In this document: positions 36,201 through 43,888 of the stretch, one piece after another
Layout of the letters: every line of letters starts with the position of its first letter
Position numbering within the stretch: position 1 is the stretch's first letter
Assembly: GCF_037414475.1 (NCBI RefSeq)
Contig: NZ_CP147913.1
Coordinates: forward strand, 1,674,001 to 1,738,000
Length of the DNA stretch: 64,000 bases
Direction of reading: 5' to 3'
Source of the DNA: Myxococcus stipitatus
GTDB lineage: Bacteria; Myxococcota; Myxococcia; Myxococcales; Myxococcaceae
Notes under the pieces: model-generated
Told to the model about the DNA's origin: nothing
The model's input: only the letters and a program-made list of their open reading frames with translations
Databases searched by the model: none
Translations under genes and position numbers: made by a program

Positions 36201-39200
36201 CTCGAAGCCCGAGCCGGTGAAGCTCACCTGCGTCCCTCCGGTGGAGGGGCCGGACGACGGAGCAAGGCCCGTGAGGCGCGGCGACGGCGCCAGCTCGAAC
36301 CCAATCCATGCCGCGCCCGTGGCGCAGCGCACCTGAATCTGGCCCGACGACGCCCCCTCCGGCACGACGACCTGCATCCGCGTCCCCGACGTGGAGAGGA
36401 CCGTGCTTCGACTCACGAAGCCGGGGAAGAGGGCCTGGCACCCGGACAGGTTTGTTCCGGACAGCTCGACGGTGGCGCCCACCGCGGCCCGAGCGGGGCT
36501 GATGCCCGTGAGCGACACGGAGCTCTCCGCGTCGACGACGAAGCTGGCCGAGGACGTGGCACTGCCCCGGGTGTTCACCACGGTGATGGGTCCTGTGGTG
36601 GCCGCCGGAGGCACCACGACGAACAGCCGCGTGTCATCCCCAGTGTACGAGACAATCTCCGCCTTCACCCCGTTGAAGCGGACCTCGGTGAGCCCGGTGA
36701 AGCCGGAGCCCTCGAGCAGGACCTCCGTACCGGGGCCGGCCCGAGCCGGGGCGAAGCCGGTGAGCGTGGGCGCGTTCACCGACTGGAGGATGAAGCTCTC
36801 CGGCGAGACCGTCGTGCCGCTGCCCGTCCAGAGCGAGATGGGACCCGAGCGCCCACCCGTCCCGGGGATGGTGACGACAACCTGCGTGTCGTCGAGGACC
36901 GTGAAGGAGGTCATGGCCGCCCCCGTCACACCCACCCAATTCGTACCCGAGAGGCGCGCGCCGGTCAGCGTCACCTGGGTGCCAGGCGGGCCGCTCGTGG
37001 GCGACATGCGGGAGATGACCGGCCCCGGCAGCACCGTCAAGGTCTGGCTCGACGTGGCGGTGCCCAGGGAGTTGCGCACCGCGATGGGACCCGAGGTCGC
37101 GTCGTCGGGTATCCAGAGGTAGAGGGATGCGTCGGAGATCGGCCAGAACCGGGCCAGGGTGCCATTGACGCGCACCTGGGTCGTTCCGGTGAAGCAGCCC
37201 CCTCGAACCGTGATGAGTGCTCCATTCGACCCACCGGATTCCGGAGAGAACCCGGCGATGGAAGGCGTGCAGCCGCTCACCACGGTGAAGTCCACGGACA
37301 CCAGGGAGGTGCCGGCCGGTCCGGAGACATTCACGGGCCCGGAGACCGCTCCACTCGGCACCTCCGCGGTCATCCGGGTATCGCTCAGCACCTCGAACCG
37401 GGAGGAGAAGACACCTCCGAAGCTCACGGAGCGGGTGCCCGTGAAGCCCGTGCCGGTGAGCGTCACCTTCGTCTCGACCGCGCCTCCCGTTGGGGAGAGG
37501 CCTGTCACCGTCGGCGGAGGGAGAACCGCGAAGGAGGTGCTGGACGTGGCGCTGCCCAGGGCGTTGGTGACCTGAAGGGGCCCGCTCGTGGCGCCGGGCG
37601 GCACCTGGACGGACATCGAGCCATCGCTGGAGAAATAGAGGGACCTCGCCGGCACGCCGTTGAAGGTCACCCGCGTGGAGCCCGTGAACCCCGAGCCGTA
37701 GAGGGTGACGAGCGTATCGACGCCGCCCTCCGAAGGGGTGATGCGCGTGAGGGAGGGTGCGCTGTGGGCCTCCACGACGAACGCGTCGTGGGAGTAGCTG
37801 AAGGTCCCGGCCTCCAACCGGATGCGCCCGGTGCTCGCCCCGGGAGGGACGATGACCGTCAGCTCGGTGTCACTGAGCACCATGAAGGTCGCCTCCGCGT
37901 TCGACTCGAACCTGGCCCCGCGGACCTGGGTGAAACCAGTACCGGTGAGCGTCACCGTGGTGCCGAGGGGGCCACGCGCGGGCGTGAAGCCGGTGACACG
38001 CGGCGCCGACAGCACGGTGAAGGGCGAGGCCGAGGTGACCGCCCCCGCGCTGTTGATGACCCGGATGGGACCGGTGGCGGCTCCGGCCGGTACGGACGCA
38101 CTCAGCCGACCATCGCTCGTGAGGGAGATGGACGTCGCCGGCACTCCGTTGAACTCCACCCGACTCACCCCCGTGAAGTAGGAGCCGTCCATCGTCACCT
38201 GGGTGCCCACATCCCCGCTCGTCGGGGAGAAACGGGTGAGGGTGGGCACGCCTCCGCCGAGCACCGTGAAGTGCTCCGTGGAGTCGAGCCACTGCCCCGC
38301 GTAGACCTGCACTGGCCCCGTCTCGGCTCCTGGAGGAACGATGGCCGTGAGCTGCGTGGGGGTCACCGCGATGACGCTCGCGTACGCATTGCCAATCTGC
38401 ACGGACGGGGTCCCCACGAAGCCGCTTCCGGTAATCGTCACCACGGTTCCCACCGCGCCGCTCTTGGGGCTGAAGCCGGTGAGCGTGGCCGCCGGCAGAA
38501 CGGAGAACACGCCCCCCGTCACCTCCCCCTTCGTGTTCACCACGCGGATGGGGCCGCTGGTCGCGCCGGGCGGGACGTAGACGTAGAGGCGCGAGTCATC
38601 ACTGATGGAGATGTCCGTCGAGGGAGTGCCGTTGAAGGTGACCGCCGTGGTCCCGGTGAAGTTCGCGCCGTTGAGGGTGATGTTGGTGCCGGCCCGGCCG
38701 GTATTCGGAGAGAAGCTGCTCAAGGCGGGGCTGGCACTGCTCTGCACGGAGAAGCGGGCGTCGGAGGAGACCCGTCCACCCGGAGCGTCGAGGCTGAAGG
38801 CTCCGCTCAACGTCCCCGTCGGAATGGTGACGGTGAGCTGGCTGTCGCTTTTGGAGGTGACGGCCAGGGTGGTATTCCCCAGGCGGACCTTCGTGGCACC
38901 GGTGAAGCCACTGCCATTCAGGGTGACGACCGTACCGACCGGGCCGGACGAGGGACTGAAGCCGGTGATGCGGGGGGCGGGCAGGACGGTGAAGTCGGCC
39001 CCAGAGACTCCCACGCCTCGTGAGTTGTACACGCGGAGACGACCGGTGGACGCCCCGGTGGGGACGGAGGCGGAGAGGCTCGTGTCGCTCTCCACGGAGA
39101 GCGAGAAGATGGCGCTCGTCCCGTTGAAGCTCACGGTCGTGGCCCCCGTGAAGCCCGTTCCGGTGAGGGTGACGCGCATCCCCTCGCCCGCGGCGGCCGG

Positions 39201-39827
39201 AGTGAAGGACGTGATGGTGGGCACGGCGCTGCCGAGCACGGTGAAGACCCCCAGCCGGGAGTACCCGCCTGGAGTGTCCACCTCTATGTTCCCGGTGGTC
39301 GCGCCCGGAGGAATCGTGGCGGTGATGCGCGTGCTGTCGACCACCGTGAAGGAGGTGGCCTTGGCCCTGTCGAAGGTGACCTCCGTCGCGCCCGTCAGGT
39401 TGGTTCCGGTGAGGGTGACGAGGGTGCCGGCGGCGCCGTGCTGCGGAGTGAAGCCGGTGAGCAGCGGCTGTGGAATCACCGTGAAGGCGCTCGACGAACT
39501 CACCGAGCCCGAGTCCGTGACGACGGTGATGAGCCCGGAGGTGGCCCCATAGGGGACTTCCGCTGTCACCCGTGTGTCGCTGTAGATCGTGAACTCGGCG
39601 GCCACGCCGTTGAAGCGAACGACCCGCGTCCCGGAGAGGCCGGTCCCCGTCAGGGTGATGTCGTCCCACCAGACCCGACCACTCGCCGGGCTGAAGCTCG
39701 TCAGGGTCGGAGCGGCCAGCGCCTGACGCGACTCCCCCCGAGGTGCATCCGCTGCCAGACCCGCGTCTTCACAAGCGCCCACCACCAGCGCCATGAGCGC
39801 CAGGAGGACTCCCCCAAACCGTGACAT
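33291..39827 (-). CDS. Giant surface lipoprotein with 25 IPT/TIG repeats and MYXO-CTERM-like tail
   Basis: 2178 residues. A lipoprotein signal (MSRFGGVLLALMALVVGACE) is preceded by AAGGAGC, so ATG 39827 is used, not the open frame from 40007. I count 25 IPT/TIG immunoglobulin-like repeats of 82-90 residues in two families. The first 14 have a GT..TLTGTGFTG consensus (FSPxSGPVGTxVTLTGTGFT), and the last 11 a GG-type consensus (GxSSGGTRVTLTGxxFAPGA, then GGVxAT). The protein ends in a Gly/Cys motif, a hydrophobic helix and Arg-rich tail (VPFLLLGLALHLRRRTSRR), the MYXO-CTERM layout. It is probably an adhesin or matrix protein; no catalytic domain is present. Confidence 0.88.
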   Translation of the reverse strand: MSRFGGVLLALMALVVGACEDAGLAADAPRGESRQALAAPTLTSFSPASGRVWWDDITLTGTGLSGTRVVRFNGVAAEFTIYSDTRVTAEVPYGATSGLITVVTDSGSVSSSSAFTVIPQPLLTGFTPQHGAAGTLVTLTGTNLTGATEVTFDRAKATSFTVVDSTRITATIPPGATTGNIEVDTPGGYSRLGVFTVLGSAVPTITSFTPAAAGEGMRVTLTGTGFTGATTVSFNGTSAIFSLSVESDTSLSASVPTGASTGRLRVYNSRGVGVSGADFTVLPAPRITGFSPSSGPVGTVVTLNGSGFTGATKVRLGNTTLAVTSKSDSQLTVTIPTGTLSGAFSLDAPGGRVSSDARFSVQSSASPALSSFSPNTGRAGTNITLNGANFTGTTAVTFNGTPSTDISISDDSRLYVYVPPGATSGPIRVVNTKGEVTGGVFSVLPAATLTGFSPKSGAVGTVVTITGSGFVGTPSVQIGNAYASVIAVTPTQLTAIVPPGAETGPVQVYAGQWLDSTEHFTVLGGGVPTLTRFSPTSGDVGTQVTMDGSYFTGVSRVEFNGVPATSISLTSDGRLSASVPAGAATGPIRVINSAGAVTSASPFTVLSAPRVTGFTPARGPLGTTVTLTGTGFTQVRGARFESNAEATFMVLSDTELTVIVPPGASTGRIRLEAGTFSYSHDAFVVEAHSAPSLTRITPSEGGVDTLVTLYGSGFTGSTRVTFNGVPARSLYFSSDGSMSVQVPPGATSGPLQVTNALGSATSSTSFAVLPPPTVTGLSPTGGAVETKVTLTGTGFTGTRSVSFGGVFSSRFEVLSDTRMTAEVPSGAVSGPVNVSGPAGTSLVSVDFTVVSGCTPSIAGFSPESGGSNGALITVRGGCFTGTTQVRVNGTLARFWPISDASLYLWIPDDATSGPIAVRNSLGTATSSQTLTVLPGPVISRMSPTSGPPGTQVTLTGARLSGTNWVGVTGAAMTSFTVLDDTQVVVTIPGTGGRSGPISLWTGSGTTVSPESFILQSVNAPTLTGFAPARAGPGTEVLLEGSGFTGLTEVRFNGVKAEIVSYTGDDTRLFVVVPPAATTGPITVVNTRGSATSSASFVVDAESSVSLTGISPARAAVGATVELSGTNLSGCQALFPGFVSRSTVLSTSGTRMQVVVPEGASSGQIQVRCATGAAWIGFELAPSPRLTGLAPSSGPSTGGTQVSFTGSGFESGATVSFGGVAASAVSVVDAEHLTATTPAHAVGVVDVVVANPSGSRATLDGGFTYEKAPAPVLTGIAPSSGPTRGGGALTLTGSNFVAGARVTLGSVDATDVTVVSANTLTATAPARAAGVVDVAVIHPDGQSTVLAKAFTYLAPPTLSSINPDFGESNGGQRVTLSGSGFRTGAKVRFGGVEAEGVSVLSDTSVSVFTPVHAAGLVDVQVENADGQSTTWAGGFTYVASRGPSLASVSPNTGVSSGGEAFLLRGADFAPGVAVSLGGVSATDITRRDSTTLTGRTPAHVPGTVDVVVRNPDGQTATLSAAFTFSQVPAPEVTGLGPSQGTSNGGTRIFITGRYFVPGSTVHVGGVLATEVFVNDASSLAATTPAHAAGTVDVVVRTPDGQTGTLVNGFTYVAAPAPSLSGISPGRGLSSGGTRVTLTGGQFAPGATVLLGGARATEVTWDSATSLTATTSARAVGTVDVVVRNPDGQQATLPGAFTYEPAPAPTLAAINPGRGPATGGTRVTLAGTHFAPGAQVLLGGVAATAVSVSSGTSLSATTPAHAQGRVDVVVRNADGQGATLPGAFTYEVPPPPTVVSVVPGRGLSTGGVRVSVTGTGFGPGASVRFGGVAASEVSVSGDTSLSVLLPPHAAGTVDVVVRNADGQEGSLRGGFTYEAAPAPVLTGLSPVRGPGNGGTTVTLSGDGFAPGASVTFGGVAASRVEVASPSSLTATTPAHAAGVVAVTVTNPDGQGTTLPGAFTYEAAPPPVLSAVSPSVGPSRGGTTVTLRGSDFVTGATVRFGGVEASSVLVVSGASISAVSPAHEPGRVDVEVINPDRLRAVQAGGFSYEADGPPTVTSVSPNTGSTKGGTVITVRGANFTPNVRVTLGGAEATNVVVASATSLTATTPSRATPGAVEVVVLNPGGGSGRLAGGFTYTEESQPEEGEGGGCGGCAGVPGVPGAVPFLLLGLALHLRRRTSRR

Positions 39828-39952
39828 GCCCTGCTCCTTCCCCAAGGGCGCGCATCCTCGCGGATTCCTCGCGGGAAGGTCCAGGGCAGATGGAGGAGGA
39901 CTCGGGCCAACACCATCCGAACCTCTCCGGCCCCACTTCCGCGGAGAAAACG

Positions 39953-40573
39953 TCACCACGGGTCGCCGGCGCTGACCTCCGCTGCACGCTGAGACACCGT
40001 GAGCCACGGGAACAGCGAGAGGAGTTCACCGATGACGGACTCCGAATGCGAATGGGCGCGAGCCTCCTCATCGAAGAACAGAGGGTCCAGCTCAAAGACG
40101 ATACGCGACCCGTTGGCGGGAGCCTTCGACGAGTCCTGCATGGGCGAGATGATGCCGCCTCGCGAATACATCGCCTCGCGTCGAATCTCGCCGTTTGAGG
40201 TCTGAAGGAAGAGTCGAGACGACAAGGCATTGAGGATGAGACCGTGCGCACCAAGCAGGCCCCAAGAGGGCGAACTGCCAGCGAAGAGCGTCATCATCTG
40301 CCGGTCGATAACACTGAGCGACGACCCACGATAGTCGACCCGTTCGAATGAAGCATTCTCCCACGGGCAAGACAGTTCAAACACGGGGCCGGGCCAGATT
40401 CGAAGCGCCACGGGCATCCTGTCGCTCCGGTTGCCCGCCGTGGCGACGCTCTCGATTGTCTGCCTGAGCAACACAGCAGCCTGGCGGTTCGAGTCCCCCG
40501 CCCCCAGATACATATCTGGACGAGCCCGAATCGACTCGTGGACCAACAACACCTTGATGTGCATGCTCGTCAT
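39953..40573 (-). CDS. Degenerate GyrB-like (GHKL fold) protein
   Basis: 206 residues. HESIRARPDMYLG near residues 13-25 matches the start of GyrB/ParE (LEAVRKRPGMYIG). Further on, MMTLFAGSSPSWGLLGAHGL, then ILNALSSRLFLQTSNGEIRR and ANGSRIVFELDPLFF follow the GyrB order: LHAG, GLHGVG, VNALS and GT..F.PDP.IF. The ATP/Mg-binding elements (E..DN..DE and DNGRGIP) are missing, so it should not hydrolyse ATP. No transducer or toprim domain follows. The previous gene in the same direction (start 41011) encodes a conserved small protein; the two are 96 bases apart and may work together. Role unknown; a gyrase decoy or immunity role is only a guess. Confidence 0.6.
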   Translation of the reverse strand: MTSMHIKVLLVHESIRARPDMYLGAGDSNRQAAVLLRQTIESVATAGNRSDRMPVALRIWPGPVFELSCPWENASFERVDYRGSSLSVIDRQMMTLFAGSSPSWGLLGAHGLILNALSSRLFLQTSNGEIRREAMYSRGGIISPMQDSSKAPANGSRIVFELDPLFFDEEARAHSHSESVIGELLSLFPWLTVSQRAAEVSAGDPW

Positions 40574-40669
40574 AGGCGGCCCAAACTACCGCATCCGTGG
40601 CGTCGCTCATGACCTTGTGACAAGCGCGCAGATACCCGCTGTCTGCTCCAGGAGGGTTGTGGGGCCGGT

Positions 40670-41011
40670 TCAGAATACCGTCCCGACAGTGTCCTGCACG
40701 ACCGCGTAGCGGAAGATGAAGGCGGGCCCCGTGCTGCATGGAACCCAACCTGCGGCGAGTGCTCGTTCAATGATGTCGCGCACAGTGGCAGGGGTGATTC
40801 CCGTCCCATGGCGAGCAATCCAGTTATCGGGACGACTCACGGAGAGGTCAACGAGGAGGACTTTGCGCGGGCCTTGCGTGCTTGCTTGGACAGCAATCCT
40901 CATAGGCGTCTGGGAGACCGCCTGCATGTACGTGGGCTTCTTCCGGATACGCCACTCGTACTCGGACTCACCTACGGAGATCTTGCGGCTGCCCTTCTTT
41001 GGAATGGTCAT
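40670..41011 (-). CDS. Conserved small protein, unknown function
   Basis: 113 residues starting MTIPKKGSRKISVGESEYEW, then RIRKKPTYMQAV, PRKVLLVDLSVSRPDNWIAR, and TVRDIIERALAAGWVPCSTG. The pattern (basic KKGSRKI start, WRIRxxPTY, RPDNW, then an ALxxGWxP helix-turn) resembles small orphan proteins I recall from actinobacteria and myxobacteria, often near toxin-immunity loci; no name can be given. GGAGG precedes the ATG by 5-6 bases. It lies immediately upstream of the GyrB-like gene on the same strand, a probable two-gene unit. Confidence 0.6.
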   Translation of the reverse strand: MTIPKKGSRKISVGESEYEWRIRKKPTYMQAVSQTPMRIAVQASTQGPRKVLLVDLSVSRPDNWIARHGTGITPATVRDIIERALAAGWVPCSTGPAFIFRYAVVQDTVGTVF

Positions 41012-41112
41012 CGAGCCCTCCGTTACTTTCAGTTCACGCCCAGATGGGCGCGGCTGCCCTCATGTGTCTCGTTGGAAAGGGCGGGGTTGACTGGCGGAAG
41101 AGGAGCCACGAC

Positions 41113-41571
41113 TCACAGACGCGAGCCATCGCGCGCATACAACTCACTGCAGAGATTCTGGTTCGTCTCCTCCCGACGGACGCTTGCCGTGAACGGCTGG
41201 GCCGCGGTTCCCACGGCCTGGACGTACACCTCGGCGACCCGCGCGCACGACGGCTCATCCATTCCGACGCGGATGTTGCAGGTGATGGCGAGGTCACGTC
41301 CCGGGCCCGCGTCGACGATGCCGACGATGTCGTAGATGCGCCGCATGTCCATGATGTCGGCCCGGTTGCAACCGAGCGCGCGCAACTCGGCGGCCCCAGG
41401 GGCGTTCACTGATTCACGGGCCATGCGCTGGGACTCCTCGGCGATTCGCCCCATGCGTCTCATCGCCTCGCGATTCCTGAACAGCCAGGTGCCCACCACG
41501 CCCAGGAGGACGAGGGCGAGGACGATGGGCCACCGCCGGGGTGGGCGCGCCTGGAGTGGGGGGTTGGACAT
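41113..41571 (-). CDS. Membrane-anchored protein, hypothetical
   Basis: 152 residues. MSNPPLQARPPRR is followed by one membrane helix (WPIVLALVLLGVVGTWLF) and a soluble helical, then beta domain with four cysteines (LGCNRADIMDMRRIYD, ITCNIRVGMDEPSCARVAEV, NQNLCSELYARDG). The Cys pairs suggest a periplasmic disulfide-bonded domain. Longer open frame upstream of ATG 41571 is Arg/Pro-rich shadow. No family recognised and no obvious operon partner. Confidence 0.6.
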   Translation of the reverse strand: MSNPPLQARPPRRWPIVLALVLLGVVGTWLFRNREAMRRMGRIAEESQRMARESVNAPGAAELRALGCNRADIMDMRRIYDIVGIVDAGPGRDLAITCNIRVGMDEPSCARVAEVYVQAVGTAAQPFTASVRREETNQNLCSELYARDGSRL

Positions 41572-41897
41572 GGTCCGATTCTCGTCCGCCGGGTTCCACG
41601 GCGTCCAGCAGTCGCGCGGGCAGGCAGACCGACGGGGCTCGAGACGTCTGGCAGATGGCCATCGAGCATACCCACGACACTCGCAAGTTGGCCACGGGCA
41701 AGGGGGCCGAGCTGCGCACCTCGAAGGTGCGGCAGGCGCTGCTGACGGAAGGCGCCACACCCCACGTCACTGACGAGTGACCTTGGCGCATCAGCGCAAC
41801 GCCCTACAACGACCTCTCCCTTCTCGCACACGAATCTGCCCAAGGACTGGACTGGATAAATGGACCTCCAGCGAGCCCAGGCCGCCCGCGACTCAGG

Positions 41898-42308
41898 TCA
41901 CGGCGGGTTGACCACGAGATAGGTGACATCGGTACCGGAGTAGCGCGGCTGGTACCACGTCCCCCCGCAGTTCTGGTACGTGATGTTGTTGGTCACGACT
42001 GTCGAACACGACGGAGGAAGTGAACGAACCACCGAGCCAACGGCCACTGCGGTCGCCGTCGCGCCAACCTCCCTCGCGACAGGGTGATAGTTTTCGTCGA
42101 CATTGACGTCGATGTCGCGGTGCACGTCGACGTCACGATTGACATTCACGTTTCGATTGACGTCGACATTGTTGTACCTGTCCCGCTCGACCTGGGTGTT
42201 CACATGGGTCTGCGTCGTATTGCGGACCGCACGCGCTTCGGCGCTCAGGGCGGTCAACCCAAGAACGGAGACCAGCGCGAAGGATAGCAGAGAGGAAAGG
42301 GGGCGCAT
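41898..42308 (-). CDS. Small secreted protein with VDVNRN repeats
   Basis: 136 residues. A signal peptide (MRPLSSLLSFALVSVLGLTA) ends near SAEARA. A low-complexity stretch of alternating Val/Asn/Asp/Arg follows (NNVDVNRNVNVNRDVDVHRD), likely one long beta strand or disordered spacer. The C-terminal segment contains VVRSLPPSCSTVV and ITYQNCGGTWYQPRYSGTDV, with two cysteines and the YQNC-G-xWYxP pattern seen in small periplasmic proteins. AAGGAG precedes ATG 42308. It starts 17 bases after the stop of the DUF2092 gene and is probably its operon partner. Confidence 0.7.
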   Translation of the reverse strand: MRPLSSLLSFALVSVLGLTALSAEARAVRNTTQTHVNTQVERDRYNNVDVNRNVNVNRDVDVHRDIDVNVDENYHPVAREVGATATAVAVGSVVRSLPPSCSTVVTNNITYQNCGGTWYQPRYSGTDVTYLVVNPP

Positions 42309-42325
42309 GGGTGCAGGCTCCTTGG

Positions 42326-43147
42326 TCATGGGCTCCGTCCGGACCGCGGCTGGCTCGCATCAAAGAGAATCCGATGAGAATCCGCCGGAGGAGTGAAAGC
42401 AAACACAGTGTCACCAACGTCGGGCTTCAGGTCCCAATCGAGGACGGCGACGTGCTGGGGTTGCGCTGGGTCCTTCGTGCTGGTGATGACGAGCTTCCGA
42501 GGCAGTGGCTGGTCTCCTTTCTGAATCCAGAGCTGCCAGTCCACGCCCTTCTGCCGGAAGGCATACTGCTCGGTCTCCACGCCCTCGATGGTCGCCGGCC
42601 CCACATCAATGGCCGATTGGATGTCGTTGATACCGCTCTTGTCCGTCCCCCAGTAGAAGAGGTCGACGAGCGGCAACTCGACGCCATAGCGCTGCTCGGC
42701 GACGGAGACTGTCTCGGCCAGCGTGGGCGGGGCATCGAACGAGGCGTAATACCCACCCTTCGGGCCATTGACCGTGAAGGTCTTCCCGTCGTACCAGAAT
42801 TGGCGCTGCTTCCGGTCAGACTTGATGTCGACGCGGAGCCGATCAGGGCGACGCACTCGGATATCCGCATCCGCGGACAACTGGACCTTCTGCCCACTGT
42901 CCAGGACCTCATCCGTGGTCGTCTCCGCCTCGACCTCGAACGCAGGCAAGGACCGCAGGAAGGCCCCCATCTCCTCCAACGCCTTGATGGCCTGAGGGTC
43001 GACCGCGGGCTCATCGCGAGGGGCCCCGCCTCGCTCCACTTCTGTCGCGAATGCAGTCGAGCAACCTCTCACCAGCCCGCCCGCACACAGCAACAGCACG
43101 GCCATCTGCCCGCCCCTCACCAGGCTACGACTCCTCCGAAGTGCCAT
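42326..43147 (-). CDS. DUF2092 (LolA-like) exported protein
   Basis: 273 residues. A signal sequence (GGQMAVLLLCAGGLVRGCST) is followed by a LolA-like half-barrel: FEVEAETTTDEVLDSGQKVQ, ADIRVRRPDRLRVDIKSDRK, RQFWYDGKTFTVNGPKGGYY and LPLVDLFYWGTD. This is the order found in DUF2092 proteins. They share the lipoprotein-carrier fold and probably bind lipid or another hydrophobic ligand in the periplasm. GGAGAGG lies 6 bases before ATG 43147. It forms a two-gene unit with the small secreted protein downstream. Confidence 0.8.
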   Translation of the reverse strand: MALRRSRSLVRGGQMAVLLLCAGGLVRGCSTAFATEVERGGAPRDEPAVDPQAIKALEEMGAFLRSLPAFEVEAETTTDEVLDSGQKVQLSADADIRVRRPDRLRVDIKSDRKQRQFWYDGKTFTVNGPKGGYYASFDAPPTLAETVSVAEQRYGVELPLVDLFYWGTDKSGINDIQSAIDVGPATIEGVETEQYAFRQKGVDWQLWIQKGDQPLPRKLVITSTKDPAQPQHVAVLDWDLKPDVGDTVFAFTPPADSHRILFDASQPRSGRSP

Positions 43148-43414
43148 CGCGAACCTCTCCTCCTCGCGCATCCCAGGAGCCACCCACGGCTCTGTCTCTC
43201 AACCTGGAGATGCTCGGAGCGTGAGCAAGTCCGGACGGCAGTGGCCCACGGCTCGGAGGCCGGTTCGAGGAGAAGGCGGGACCTGCGCGTCGGTGGCGTT
43301 GCTGCCCGCGCATTCATCAACCCCGACGCAACCAGGGCGCGCACGTTATTCCGCAGACCGGGTTGCCCCGTTTCGATTCCTGAATGTCGACTCGCCTCTC
43401 GCATGTCTATCCTC

Positions 43415-43795
43415 TCAGCCTCGCACCCAATCAGGCTCTTCCCCGCTCTCAAGTGCATGAGTGCTCTCGGCCACAGCAGGGAAACGTGTCCCCTCGGCGA
43501 CCACCGCAATCAGGTCAGCGAGGGCACGGCTATTCCCCTTCAATGCACCTGACTCGATGGAGTCGAGCTTGTAGGCCTTGAATCTCTCCACCGCGGCATC
43601 GCTCCGCCCCTCCATCAGGACCGTCAATGGGCGATTGGGATAGCGTTCGTCAGTGATGGGAACCTCTCTCGCAACCTCCGAGAGATGCAGCGCGAGCGCC
43701 GCTGCGCGGCCCTCCAATCCCGCGCATCTCCGCGCGCAACTGCTGGGACGACGCGCTCACCGAGAGCGTCTTCTCCACGCTGAAAGTGGAAGGCC
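43415..43795 (-). pseudogene. Frameshifted remnant of an unidentified gene
   Basis: The main leftward frame (to stop 43415) reads EGRAAALALHLSEVAREVPI, TDERYPNRPLTVLMEGRSDA and SIESGALKGNSRALADLIAV, clearly protein-like. Just upstream, near 43715, sense continues only in another frame (STFSVEKTLSVSASSQQLRA, then EMRGI), indicating a one-base shift. No start codon with a ribosome site is present and the region runs into the ELWxxDGT gene end. Family not recognised. Confidence 0.45.
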
Positions 43796-43888
43796 ACGAG
43801 TCGCCCTACAGCGACGCGAACCCCAACCCCTCCGAGAGACAACACCTCCTCCCGGAGAGGCCCAGGCTCACCCGCTCGACGCCTCGTC

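Noticed and set aside
34029..39023. A 1664-codon open frame antisense to the TIG-repeat gene
   Set aside because: It is an Arg/His/Gly-rich mirror of a GC3-biased repetitive gene, without ribosome site or protein-like texture.
41650..41780. A short plus-strand stretch (QMAIEHTHDTRKLATGKGAE...) ending in TGA
   Set aside because: It looks protein-like but is too short, with no start or recognisable family; it could be another small relic.
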